Part shown: positions 28,039-37,183 of the stretch, in pieces
How the letters are laid out: each line of letters opens with the position of its first letter
How positions within the stretch are numbered: position 1 is the stretch's first letter
From: Desulforhopalus vacuolatus
GTDB taxonomy: Bacteria; Desulfobacterota; Desulfobulbia; Desulfobulbales; Desulfocapsaceae
Direction: 5' to 3'
DNA length: 64,000 nt
Assembly: GCF_016918505.1 (NCBI RefSeq)
Contig: NZ_JAFFPZ010000018.1
Location: 1 to 64,000, forward strand
Made by a program: the position numbers and the translations under genes
The notes under the pieces: model-generated
Seen by the model: the letters and a program-made list of their open reading frames with translations, nothing else
What the model was told of the DNA's origin: nothing
The model's database searches: none

Positions 28039-30870
28039 ATGATCAACGTTGAATATCAAAATTTTGTAAAGGCAATATCAACTCGTATACCCAAAAAAAG
28101 AATTTTTACAGATACGCTTCGTCGCCTGGCTTATGGCACGGACGGTGGCTTTTACCGTCTGGAGCCGCAGGTCGTGGTTCGGGTTGCAAATGAAAAAGAG
28201 ATGCAGCTTTGTCTGCGTGAAGCGTCGTCTCGAAAACTTCCGGTAACCTTCAAAGCCGCAGGGACCTCTCTTTCCGGTCAGGCCATCTCCGATTCTATTT
28301 TGCTTATGGCAAATGAAGGGTGGGAAGACTACGAAGTATTGGAGGATGGACAAAAAATCCGCCTGCAGCCTGGAATTGTCGGGGCAAAGGTGAATCGCAT
28401 TCTCGCCCCCTATGATCGGAAATTTGGTCCGGACCCTGCCTCCATTAACTCCGCAATGGTTGGAGGCATCATTATTAACAACGCCTCTGGTATGAACTGC
28501 GGCACCCATGAAAATGCCTATCAGACCATTGAATCGGCTAAAATTATTTTCGCAGACGGGACCCTTCTTGATACCGCAGATGCTGACAGCCGTGAATCGT
28601 TTCAACGTGCCCGGCCTGGATTTGTGGAAAAAATTGAGGAAATTCGCGACAGGGTACGTGCAGATGAGGCCTTTGCCGCTCGAATAAGAAAAAAATATTC
28701 CATCAAAAACACCACCGGATTTTCCATTAATCCTTTCATTGACTACGATGACCCCTTCCATATTATCATCAACCTGATGATCGGTTCGGAAGGCGCACTG
28801 GCATTCATCTCCGAGGTGGTGATGCGTTCTGTGCCCATGTACAAATGCAAGGCAAGTTCCATGGTCTATTTCCCGGACATCATGACTGCATGCCAGGCAA
28901 CAGTAGCGCTCAAAAAAGGACCGGTAGATGGCGCAGAACTCCTTGATCGACGGGCATTGAAATCGGTCGAGAACCAGGAGGGCATTCCGGGCTTCATCAA
29001 AGATTTTGATGAAACAACCACTGCGGTCCTCATGGAGACGATGGCTTCAGATGAAGATACCCTCGCTGGCAATATTGTCCAAATCAAAGATATTCTGAAG
29101 GACTTTACAACACTTCGGCCTGTCGAATTCAGTTCCGACCCCTTTATAAACGCACAGTTGTGGAATATCCGTAAAGGGGTCTTTCCTGCTGTCGGCGGCC
29201 TGCGGGAAATCGGTACGACCTGTATTATTGAAGACGTCGCCTACCACATGGAAACCCTGCCTGAAGCGACGAAGGATCTGCAGGATATCATGGTTGAGCA
29301 TGGTTACGATGACGCCGTCATTTACGGCCATGCCCTTGAAGGAAATTTCCATTTCATCATCAACCAGGATTTCAGCAACCCAAAAGAGGTGAAGCGTTAC
29401 GAGGCAATGATGCACGCCGTTATCAATATGACTGTCGATAAATACGACGGTTCGTTAAAGGCGGAACATGGCACCGGGCGGAATATGGCACCGTTTGTCA
29501 AAAAAGAATGGGGTGAAAAAGGCTACGCTCTGATGTGTGAAGTCAAGAACCTCTTTGATCCGGATACTATCCTCAATCCGGGTGTTATCATTAACGAGGA
29601 CCCCGAGTGCTATTTAAAAAACTTCAAACCCCTGCCTCAGTGCGACCCTTTGATTGACAAGTGTATTGAATGTGGTTTCTGTGAAGTGAACTGCATGTCA
29701 AACCATTTCAGCCTCTCTGCCCGCCAGCGGATTGTGGTGCAGAGAGAGATCACGAGACTGAAAGAAAGTGGAGAAAATCCTGAACGTCTTGCTGAACTTG
29801 AGAAAGGTTTTGTTTTCCAGGGGGAGGAGAGCTGCGCAGGTGACGGTCTTTGCCAGACGTCATGCCCTGTCTCCATTGATACCGGGAAATATATTAAGCA
29901 GATACGAGCCGCAAATCGCAGTGCGTTTGGGAAAAAAGCAGGCAAATTTACCGGAGAGCACCTGGACCTGGTCTGTAGCGGCGCTTCTCTTGCACTCGGG
30001 ATGGTCGGAGGACTGCATCGGCTCCTGGGTACGAAGACTTTTGGAAAAATATGCAGTACCGCACGTTCTGTAAGCGGCAATCGCCTGCCACAGTGGACAC
30101 CTGCCATGCCGCATGGCGTCTCTTCTCCAAAAGAGACTCCGATAAATCCGCAGGCTGAACTCAAAGTTGTCTATTTCCCGTCCTGCATTGCCCGGGCCAT
30201 GGGACCGGCTAAAGATGACCCGGTGACTGACTCTATACCAGAGGTGACCATTCGGGTGCTGGAGAAAGCTGGCTATGGTATCATTTTTCCTAAAGGGATG
30301 AAAAATCTCTGTTGCGGTACTCCCTGGGAGTCAAAAGGTTTTATGGAAACAGCGGACATGAAGTCCAGCGAGCTGGAAGCGGCGCTGCTTATCGCTTCTG
30401 AGCAGGGAAAATATCCGGTGCTCTGTGATACATCTCCTTGTTTATATCGAATGCGCAAGGTTATGGACAGCAGACTGAAACTCTACGAACCCGCTGAATT
30501 TGTGCATAAATTCTTGTTAGAGAAGCTGCACTTTACTCCCAAGCAGCAGACCGTAGCCATTCATGCGACCTGCTCAACCAAAAAAATGGGGCTTACCGCA
30601 ATTTTGGAAGAGGTTGCCTCTATGTGTGCAGAAAAGGTGGTCTTGCCCCCTGATGTAAACTGTTGCGGATTTGCCGGAGATAAAGGTTTTTACCTGCCCG
30701 ATCTCAACGCTCATGGACTGAGAACAGCGGTTCCTGTGATCAAAAAAGAGCACCCAGTGGCCGGATATTCAAACAGCCGCACCTGTGAGATCGGCTGTAC
30801 AGAGCAACTCGGCATTCCTTATATGTCGATCATGTACCTGGTAGATGAAGTCACCACCAGGGTTGAGTAA
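28039..30870 (+). CDS. FAD/4Fe-4S D-2-hydroxyacid (D-lactate) dehydrogenase
   Basis: A 943-residue respiratory dehydrogenase. The N-terminal half is a GlcD-type FAD-binding-4 domain (PVTFKAAGTSLSGQAISDS, GGIIINNASGMNCGTHENAY) followed by the FAD-linked C-terminal domain ending with the LKAEHGTGRNMAPFV motif. Next come two Fe-S cysteine clusters (CIECGFCEVNC near residue 542 and CAGDGLCQTSCP near 600) and two CCG cysteine motifs (NLCCGTPWESKG, NCCGFAGDKGF). This matches the Fe-S type D-lactate dehydrogenases of Shewanella and sulfate reducers, feeding electrons to quinone. An AAGAGGA site favours ATG 28039 over 28033. D-lactate is the best substrate guess; glycolate or other 2-hydroxyacids are possible. 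Confidence 0.88.
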   Translation: MINVEYQNFVKAISTRIPKKRIFTDTLRRLAYGTDGGFYRLEPQVVVRVANEKEMQLCLREASSRKLPVTFKAAGTSLSGQAISDSILLMANEGWEDYEVLEDGQKIRLQPGIVGAKVNRILAPYDRKFGPDPASINSAMVGGIIINNASGMNCGTHENAYQTIESAKIIFADGTLLDTADADSRESFQRARPGFVEKIEEIRDRVRADEAFAARIRKKYSIKNTTGFSINPFIDYDDPFHIIINLMIGSEGALAFISEVVMRSVPMYKCKASSMVYFPDIMTACQATVALKKGPVDGAELLDRRALKSVENQEGIPGFIKDFDETTTAVLMETMASDEDTLAGNIVQIKDILKDFTTLRPVEFSSDPFINAQLWNIRKGVFPAVGGLREIGTTCIIEDVAYHMETLPEATKDLQDIMVEHGYDDAVIYGHALEGNFHFIINQDFSNPKEVKRYEAMMHAVINMTVDKYDGSLKAEHGTGRNMAPFVKKEWGEKGYALMCEVKNLFDPDTILNPGVIINEDPECYLKNFKPLPQCDPLIDKCIECGFCEVNCMSNHFSLSARQRIVVQREITRLKESGENPERLAELEKGFVFQGEESCAGDGLCQTSCPVSIDTGKYIKQIRAANRSAFGKKAGKFTGEHLDLVCSGASLALGMVGGLHRLLGTKTFGKICSTARSVSGNRLPQWTPAMPHGVSSPKETPINPQAELKVVYFPSCIARAMGPAKDDPVTDSIPEVTIRVLEKAGYGIIFPKGMKNLCCGTPWESKGFMETADMKSSELEAALLIASEQGKYPVLCDTSPCLYRMRKVMDSRLKLYEPAEFVHKFLLEKLHFTPKQQTVAIHATCSTKKMGLTAILEEVASMCAEKVVLPPDVNCCGFAGDKGFYLPDLNAHGLRTAVPVIKKEHPVAGYSNSRTCEIGCTEQLGIPYMSIMYLVDEVTTRVE

Positions 30871-30886
30871 AACAGAGAGCAGTGTT

Positions 30887-30960
30887 CCCCGTGAAAACGG
30901 GGACCACTACATGGTGATTTACTCCAATGGCCATCAAGCGCCCTGTTTGATGGCCATTGG
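30887..30960 (+). terminator. Two hairpins after the dehydrogenase
   Basis: CCCCGTGAAAACGGGG (30887-30902) is a tight 6-bp hairpin. A longer perfect 14-bp inverted repeat follows: CCAATGGCCATCAA (30924-30937) and TTGATGGCCATTGG (30947-30960), trailed by TATAATAAGT. There is no clean T-run, so termination is likely but not certain. Confidence 0.6.
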
Positions 30961-31099
30961 TATAATAAGTGCGATACATTTTGCAGTAAAGATTTCACAT
31001 GAAATTCTACTCTTAGAACGATTCAGTGTCCCAGTAATCTTTGTCTGAGGGATTCTCCAATTCACGCTGAACCAAAACAGTATGATATTATCTCTACCT

Positions 31100-33673
31100 A
31101 TGTCGCCATCATCAAAAATCATCGTTGGCAGAGTCTGGTTTATTGTCTGCCTTATCTGGGTTGCTCTGGCCTGTGCACCGCTGACAGTGGAAGCCGGGAC
31201 CGATCTGCACCTCACTCCTGAGGAAAGAGCCTGGTTATTGGAGCATACAGATGAAATCCGCTTAAGTGGAGATCCTGCCTGGGAACCAATTGAGTTTTTT
31301 GATGAAAACGGAGAATACAGTGGTCTGGCGGCCGATTACATAGGGCTTATTGAAAAGCGACTGGGGATCAAATTCAAGATTGTCCGAAATCGTTCATGGA
31401 GCGAAACTCTGGCCAGAGCAAAAAGTAAAGAAATTGATGTTATCCCCGCAGTTCAGGCGACACCAGACCGACGTAAATTTATGATCTGGTCGAACCCCTA
31501 TTTACATATCAATACTACCATTATTGTCAGAAAAGAGATGAAGCAGCAACTCTCCCTGAAACAGATGGTCGGAATGCGTATTGGCGTACCAAGGGACTAC
31601 GCAGTTGGGGCTTTTGTCCGTGAATCCTACCCTGCACTTACAATTGTAGACGTAGGGACCAATAAGGAAGGACTCACCAGGGTTTCCTTTGGTGAACTGG
31701 ACGCCCTGATCACCGAAATACCTGGCGCTCTCTATGGTATTGAGAAAGAAAAAATCACCAATTTGCACCTGGCCGGTGACACCGGCTTTGAACTTGATCT
31801 CGGCATTGCAATTCGAAATGACTGGCCACTTTTTGCCTCAATTATAGACAAAACACTTGCTGATATCAGTGAGGCTGAGCATAAGGCTATCTACTCCAAA
31901 TGGTTGCATCTGGAAGCTCCCCCGTTTTACAAAAACCACACGTTCTGGTTGTTTGTTTCTCTCGTTTTTATGATTGTCTCTGTACTTATTGGTACGGTGA
32001 TAACATGGAACCGAACTCTGCAGCGCAAGGTTCGGCATCGAACGGAAGAGCTCAGATTCAATGAAATGCGTATGGATGCTCTGCTTCAGCTCAATGAAAG
32101 GCCAAACGACTCTATTCAAGAGATCATTGAGTTTGCCTTTGAGCAGATGATTCAGTTGACCAAGAGTCAGTTCGGATATCTTGCTTTTGATGACCAGGCG
32201 GGCATGATCTACTCCGTCAGGTCCGGAGGTTCGGCTTCTCAGAAACAGCCAGTCACTGCCACCACCACCGGATTTCCCGCTGAAACCCGGGGATTATGGG
32301 GCAAAGCGGTTCTCAAAAAAGAACCTGTTATCTCCAATTGTTATCCGAAATCCAATCCTGCAATGAAGGGGTTGCCTGAAGAGTGTCGAAAGACCTTGAT
32401 TCGATATATGAACGTGCCCATATTCAAAGGGGACCAGATCGTTGTTGTCGCTGGAGTGGGGAACAAGTCCGAGAATTATGATACCTCAGATCTGCGTCAA
32501 CTCAATCTTCTTACTCAGGGATTATGGCGTTGCCTCCAGAGAAAGCAGGAGGAACAGGTTCTGGCTCGGAGCGAAAAAAATTTACGGGATATTGTTGAAA
32601 ATTCTCCCAACGGGATCACTATTATCCAGAACGGGCGGGTCGTCTATCGCAATACAAAAAAGGTTCAGCTGGCGGGAGCGATCAACCTTGGTCCAACTGT
32701 TACCTATGATCACATTCACGCTGAGTACAAAGAGAGTGTAGAAAACTTCTTTGAGAGTATTCTGAATGGAAAACCGGATAAACAGGAACTGGATTACAAA
32801 TTTTATACCTCACTAAAAAAGCGAACCAAAGAAAACCTTAAATGGGTTACCACCCTCATCACTCCTATTAACTACCGGGACGATAGTGCATTTCTCCTCA
32901 CCACTATTGACCGAACCAGGGCACGGGAACTTGAACATCTGCTCACCGTCCGTGATAAAATGGCAACCCTTGGCAGAATTTCCGCCGGGATAGGCCACGA
33001 AGTGCGAAATCCGCTGTCTGGTATCAATATATACCTTCATTCCATAGAAAAGGGCCTTGCCAACCCGGAAAAATATCACAAGATAGGTCCGGCAATAGAA
33101 GGTATCCGGGCTGCTTCTGAAAAAATGGAGTCAGTCGTTAAACGGGTCATTGATTTTGCAAAACCCATCGAACCAAAATTCGTAAAAATAGATATCAATA
33201 AACCGGTGATGGAAGCTGCCAAATTAGCAGAAATGAGCATGAAAAAATATGGTGTAACTCTTACTGCAAATTTAAGTGAGAAGTTGCCTCTCTGTGATGC
33301 TGAACATAACCTTGTTGAAGAAGTGGTGCTTAACATGATTAATAACAGTGTCGATGCCATGGATGGTCAAAAAGACCCTAAATATATTAGAATTTCGACA
33401 TCTTCAGACAAGGATCATGTCCAGATCTTTATAGAGGACACCGGACCTGGAGTGCCTGTAGATATCATGGAAAATATATTTGAACCTTTTTATACGACTA
33501 AAAATTACTCAACGGGTATCGGTCTCGCTCTCTGCAACAGGATCATTACCGATCATAACGGCAGGATAAACGTAAAAAAAAGTTCAGAAGGCGGTGCCCG
33601 TTTCGTCATTGAGCTTCCCCTCTGTCAAAACAGCAACTGTCGCCAGCAACCCCCACCAACCAGGCAATCATGA
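31100..33673 (+). CDS. Sensor histidine kinase with periplasmic SBP_bac_3, GAF and PAS domains
   Basis: A membrane kinase of 857 residues from ATG 31100 (863 from ATG 31082; neither has a clear ribosome site). The signal peptide ends near LTVEAG. A solute-binding-protein type-3 domain follows at about 30-265 (DEIRLSGDPAWEPIEFFDENGEYSGLAADYI), then a membrane helix at about 275-300, GAF (about 330-490), PAS (about 495-610), HisKA (GRISAGIGHEVRNPLSG) and HATPase_c (DTGPGVP, STGIGLALCNRI). SBP_bac_3 domains bind amino acids or small amines. The gene is coupled by ATGA to the sigma54 regulator and lies just upstream of the methylamine operon, so a quaternary amine or betaine signal is inferred. 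Confidence 0.9.
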   Translation: MSPSSKIIVGRVWFIVCLIWVALACAPLTVEAGTDLHLTPEERAWLLEHTDEIRLSGDPAWEPIEFFDENGEYSGLAADYIGLIEKRLGIKFKIVRNRSWSETLARAKSKEIDVIPAVQATPDRRKFMIWSNPYLHINTTIIVRKEMKQQLSLKQMVGMRIGVPRDYAVGAFVRESYPALTIVDVGTNKEGLTRVSFGELDALITEIPGALYGIEKEKITNLHLAGDTGFELDLGIAIRNDWPLFASIIDKTLADISEAEHKAIYSKWLHLEAPPFYKNHTFWLFVSLVFMIVSVLIGTVITWNRTLQRKVRHRTEELRFNEMRMDALLQLNERPNDSIQEIIEFAFEQMIQLTKSQFGYLAFDDQAGMIYSVRSGGSASQKQPVTATTTGFPAETRGLWGKAVLKKEPVISNCYPKSNPAMKGLPEECRKTLIRYMNVPIFKGDQIVVVAGVGNKSENYDTSDLRQLNLLTQGLWRCLQRKQEEQVLARSEKNLRDIVENSPNGITIIQNGRVVYRNTKKVQLAGAINLGPTVTYDHIHAEYKESVENFFESILNGKPDKQELDYKFYTSLKKRTKENLKWVTTLITPINYRDDSAFLLTTIDRTRARELEHLLTVRDKMATLGRISAGIGHEVRNPLSGINIYLHSIEKGLANPEKYHKIGPAIEGIRAASEKMESVVKRVIDFAKPIEPKFVKIDINKPVMEAAKLAEMSMKKYGVTLTANLSEKLPLCDAEHNLVEEVVLNMINNSVDAMDGQKDPKYIRISTSSDKDHVQIFIEDTGPGVPVDIMENIFEPFYTTKNYSTGIGLALCNRIITDHNGRINVKKSSEGGARFVIELPLCQNSNCRQQPPPTRQS

Positions 33674-35055
33674 TAGATTATACGATTTTTATTGTGGACG
33701 ATGAATCAGTCATAAGGGAGGGGATAACCTCTGACCTTGAAGATGACTACACTGTTTTGGCTTTTGAAACAGCTGAGGATGCACTTGATGCTTTTACTGA
33801 GACTCTTCCAGATTTAATTTTGCTGGACATCGAGCTGCCCGGACTGAAAGGGAGTGAAGCTCTTCCCAGATTCAAAGCCCTGAAAAGTAATGTTCTGGTC
33901 ATTATGATAACAGCATACGAAGATATTAAGCTGGTTATCTCCTGTATGAAAAAAGGGGCTTACGATTACATTGTCAAGCCGATTCACATGGATGCTCTCA
34001 ACTTGTCAATCTCCAATGCCCTTGAGACGATTCGGTTGAGAAAAGAGATAGCTCTACTCCAGGAAAAGCAAATCAGGGAAAACCTGCCCTGTTTTATCGG
34101 AGAGAGTCGTGCCATCCATGACATCATGGAGTATATCGACATGGTAGCCAAAAGCCCGGACACCCCCATCCTGATCCTTGGAGACACAGGTACCGGCAAG
34201 GAGCTGATCGCGTCCACTATTCATCACAAAAGTCCCAATTTCAAGGGGCCTCTGGTTACTGTCAACTGTGCTGCAATCCCAAAAGATTTAATAGAAAGTG
34301 AACTGTTTGGATATGAGCCTGGAGCATTTTCCGGTGCATCTGTAACGGGTAAAAGGGGACTCATCGAAGCGGCTGACGGGGGGTCCCTCTTTCTCGATGA
34401 AGTTGGAGATCTGGATCTTTCAGCACAGGCCAAGCTCCTCCGGTTCATGGAAAACGGAGAATTTTACAAGGTGGGTGGCACAGAAAAACTGATGATAAAA
34501 ACACGGGTTATCTCGGCCACCAATAAAGATCTGGACGAGATGATCTCCAGCAATGACTTCAGGAAAGATCTCTATTTCCGGCTGGGCGTTATCAAAATTA
34601 ACGTTCCGTCACTCAACGAGCGGCAGGAAGATACAGTCTTGCTGGGCAGATATTTTTTCCAGCTTTTTAATGACAAATTTGATAAAGGCCTCACAGGGAT
34701 CAGTGAGCGGGCAATAGAACTCCTGAAGCTCTATACCTGGAGTGGAAATGTTCGGGAACTTAAAAATATGATGGAGCGTGGAGTGCTCACAGCCAGGGGT
34801 TCATTGTTGACACCTGAAGATCTGGATCTTGAAAAAATTGAGCGGGGACACGTCAATGAAGATGTTGACGACACGAGATTTCCGCCCCTCCCTCCGACAG
34901 GGATCAACCTGACAGAGATTCGCCTCTCCCTGGACAGGTTCTATTTCAAAAAAGCTATGGAAATGGCTAAAGGGAATGAAACCCAGGCTGCCAAATTGCT
35001 GGGTCTTAAACACCACACCTTTCGTTACCAGTTGAAAAAATTATCTGACGAGTAA
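33670..35055 (+). CDS. NtrC-family sigma54-dependent response regulator
   Basis: A 461-residue activator: receiver (about 1-120, phosphate site LLDIELPG, Lys in YDYIVKP), AAA+ sigma54-interaction domain (about 140-370; Walker A GDTGTGKE, Walker B GSLFLDEVGDL, R-finger region FRKDLYFRL) and a C-terminal Fis-type HTH (NETQAAKLLGLKHHTFRYQLKKL). The sigma54-contact loop reads GAFSGA instead of GAFTGA; a Thr-to-Ser change keeps the hydroxyl and occurs in some relatives. It shares an ATGA overlap with the sensor kinase. Sigma54 promoters at 35631 and 49047, each with upstream copies of one motif, are its likely targets. Confidence 0.93.
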   Translation: MIDYTIFIVDDESVIREGITSDLEDDYTVLAFETAEDALDAFTETLPDLILLDIELPGLKGSEALPRFKALKSNVLVIMITAYEDIKLVISCMKKGAYDYIVKPIHMDALNLSISNALETIRLRKEIALLQEKQIRENLPCFIGESRAIHDIMEYIDMVAKSPDTPILILGDTGTGKELIASTIHHKSPNFKGPLVTVNCAAIPKDLIESELFGYEPGAFSGASVTGKRGLIEAADGGSLFLDEVGDLDLSAQAKLLRFMENGEFYKVGGTEKLMIKTRVISATNKDLDEMISSNDFRKDLYFRLGVIKINVPSLNERQEDTVLLGRYFFQLFNDKFDKGLTGISERAIELLKLYTWSGNVRELKNMMERGVLTARGSLLTPEDLDLEKIERGHVNEDVDDTRFPPLPPTGINLTEIRLSLDRFYFKKAMEMAKGNETQAAKLLGLKHHTFRYQLKKLSDE

Positions 35056-35470
35056 CTCCTGTACTGTCATCAACGGATGTTGATGCTTCAACGCTGACCT
35101 GATGTTGAAAGAAAGAGCCACAGTTCCCTTATACCATTTGCATTTTCCCGTCTCCCGTCTCCCTTCTTTCCTCCTTTAGTACCGGGTTCAACCCGCCTCT
35201 CTTTTGCCAACCCAGGCTTAGAGTCAACCTCACTCCAGGAAATAAATATCTTTTAGACGCCTTAAAAGTGCTGAATGCAAAATTAAAATTTCGTCACATT
35301 TTTGGAAGCTTACTTGTTTTCCTGCGGCTAAAATAAAATCAAAAATGTAACTATTTTTCAATTTGTATATTTGTTCGTGCAGCTCTGTCCAGGAGAGTCC
35401 TGCCAGCTGTGGTAGTCTCATAAACCACTGTTTATACATTTTAATAGATCTCATAGCGGATCCTTTTCTT
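35056..35470. other. Upstream region of the mttB operon, no clear gene
   Basis: A perfect 7-bp inverted repeat CATCAAC / GTTGATG lies at 35068-35085 just after the regulator gene, and CGGGTTCAACCCG at 35183-35195 before a pyrimidine run, possibly a weak terminator. TCACATTTTTGGAA at 35294-35307 matches 13 of 14 bases in the pyl upstream region. Short minus-strand frames (35230-35505, 35483-35686) show no family signal and overlap the regulatory motifs. Confidence 0.45.
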
Positions 35471-35508
35471 TGTGATAAAATTTCAATTATGTGAGAGAAT
35501 TTCAATTA
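35471..35508 (+). promoter_or_regulatory. Tandem 19-bp motif, probable activator binding sites (UAS)
   Basis: TGTGATAAAATTTCAATTA (35471-35489) is followed head-to-tail by TGTGAGAGAATTTCAATTA (35490-35508), with 17 of 19 bases identical. The centre is about 140 bp before the sigma54 promoter, the usual enhancer distance for NtrC-type activators. The first 16 bases match 15 of 16 in the complement of 48926-48941 before the pyl promoter. Confidence 0.65.
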
Positions 35509-35630
35509 TACTTCTCGTTATCTCCGCCTGACCGTACGCTTCAGCAGGCAGTTCTCCACATCCCTTTAAATGTTGTTTCTGCATGGTATTAATCTCTTCT
35601 TGATCAGATATTTTGGTTTCGTTCACTTTA

Positions 35631-35646
35631 TGGCACAGCCTTTGCA
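35631..35646 (+). promoter_or_regulatory. Sigma54 (-24/-12) promoter of the mttB operon
   Basis: TGGCACAGCCTTTGCA matches the consensus TGGCACG-N4-TTGCW at every defined position except the seventh base, with correct GG-to-GC spacing. It sits 62 bp upstream of the methyltransferase ATG, downstream of an adjacent sigma54 activator gene. Confidence 0.85.
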
Positions 35647-35708
35647 GTAGAGGGGACAGTACATGGATATCAAGACTCACAGGCAAGATACAATTTGAAG
35701 GAGAGAAA

Positions 35709-37172
35709 ATGGTTTCATCGCGGTTTATTCAAATGCAGGACAAGCATGAACTCGAAGAGATTCATGAAGCTGCCGTCAAGGTTCTGGAAACCGTTGGTGT
35801 GGAGTTTCAGTCTGAATCTGCTCTCAACGTATTTAAAGCGAGAGGGGCTGCTGTTGAGGGAAGTCGAGTCAGGATCAACAGGAATTTGATTGAGACATCA
35901 ATTGAATCTGCTCCTTCAGCATTTATGCTCCACGGCCGTAATGGTGATCAGTCCGTTACCATCGGGGAAGGGCAGGCTCATACTCTTGTCGAACCCTGTA
36001 ACGGTTGCATTTATGCCCAGAGTCTTGATCGGGGGCGCAGGATTGGTGGTATCGATGATCTTGTCAATTTTATCAAGCTGTCCCAGGCAAGTGATGTCTG
36101 CTCCATTAATGGAGGGATCCCCGTCGTACCATCTGATGTGGACGGTAAAACGGCCTATCTTCGCATACTGTTTGAAACCCTGAAGAATACAGATAAACCC
36201 CTTCGTTCCAACCCGGGTAGCAGACAGGAGGTTGAAACAATGTTTCGCATGGTAGAGATAGCTGAAGGGCAGCCAGGCTTCCTCGAAGATCATGCGGCAA
36301 TATATGTAAGCATCAACCCTTTAAGCCCGCTGGTTTTCAGAGAGGTTGAGCTTGAGACACTCATGACCTATGCCGAACACAGGCAACCTGTAGCTGTTTT
36401 ATCATGTGCCATGGCAGGAGTCTCAGCACCAATGAGTCTCAGGGGAACGTGTGTTCTGCAAAATGCTGAAATACTTGCCGGGCTTGTGCTTACCCAGCTT
36501 GTGAACCCCGGGACACCGTTTATCTATGCTCCCGCATCGGCAGTCCCTGACATGAAGTCTGGTCAGTACGTCACAGGATCACCCGAGTCCAATCTCATTA
36601 ATATCGCCAATGTACAGCTTGCAAGAGATCTCTACAGGTTGCCCACACGGACCATGGCAGGGCTTACCGACGCCAAAGTTGTGGATGTTCAGGCCGGTTT
36701 AGAAACCATGCAAAATCTGTCTTTATGCATGATGAGCGGGGTTTCCATAATCAATGAGTGCCTTGGGGTGCTCGATTCAATAATGACCAACTCCTATGAG
36801 AAATTTATCCTTGATCAGGAAATGATTTCGAGGGTTCTCACTATTATGAAAGGGTTTGAGGGGGTAAATGGGGATCTGGCCACTGAAGCGATTGAACAGA
36901 CAGGCCCAGGTGGAAACTTTCTCTATCACCCTGACACTCTGATGCACTGCCGGGATAACTGGCAGCCGCTGGTCTCGAGTTGGGATCATTACGAAAAATG
37001 GGAAGAGAAGGGCAAAATGGATGCCGCTGTCCGGGCCTCCTCTATTTATAAAGCAATGCTGTCTGAAGCTCCGGATTCCATGCTGGATCCAGCAGTAGAG
37101 CAAGAGCTGGTGGCATTTGCCAGGAGAGTCGCTCCGGATGTTGATCTGGGGTGTTCCATAAAAAGCAGTTAA
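35709..37172 (+). CDS. MttB-superfamily methyltransferase without pyrrolysine (MtgB-like)
   Basis: A 487-residue member of the trimethylamine methyltransferase family (COG5598). Such non-Pyl members demethylate quaternary amines such as glycine betaine, carnitine or proline betaine, passing the methyl group to a corrinoid protein. The region that carries Pyl in true MttB reads MAGLTDAKVVDVQAG, with Leu319 aligned to Pyl328 of the second homologue in this window (SAGG-Pyl-TDSKIPDAQAG). ATG 35709 follows an AAGGAG site; longer upstream frames run through the sigma54 promoter and are rejected. First gene of the sigma54 operon, directly before a BCCT transporter, which supports a betaine-type substrate. 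Confidence 0.9.
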   Translation: MVSSRFIQMQDKHELEEIHEAAVKVLETVGVEFQSESALNVFKARGAAVEGSRVRINRNLIETSIESAPSAFMLHGRNGDQSVTIGEGQAHTLVEPCNGCIYAQSLDRGRRIGGIDDLVNFIKLSQASDVCSINGGIPVVPSDVDGKTAYLRILFETLKNTDKPLRSNPGSRQEVETMFRMVEIAEGQPGFLEDHAAIYVSINPLSPLVFREVELETLMTYAEHRQPVAVLSCAMAGVSAPMSLRGTCVLQNAEILAGLVLTQLVNPGTPFIYAPASAVPDMKSGQYVTGSPESNLINIANVQLARDLYRLPTRTMAGLTDAKVVDVQAGLETMQNLSLCMMSGVSIINECLGVLDSIMTNSYEKFILDQEMISRVLTIMKGFEGVNGDLATEAIEQTGPGGNFLYHPDTLMHCRDNWQPLVSSWDHYEKWEEKGKMDAAVRASSIYKAMLSEAPDSMLDPAVEQELVAFARRVAPDVDLGCSIKSS

Positions 37173-37183
37173 AGGAGGAAAAG

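Noticed and set aside
35230-35686. Two small minus-strand frames between the sigma54 regulator and mttB
   Set aside because: They overlap the putative activator sites and the sigma54 promoter, start weakly and match nothing I recognise; a small gene cannot be fully excluded.
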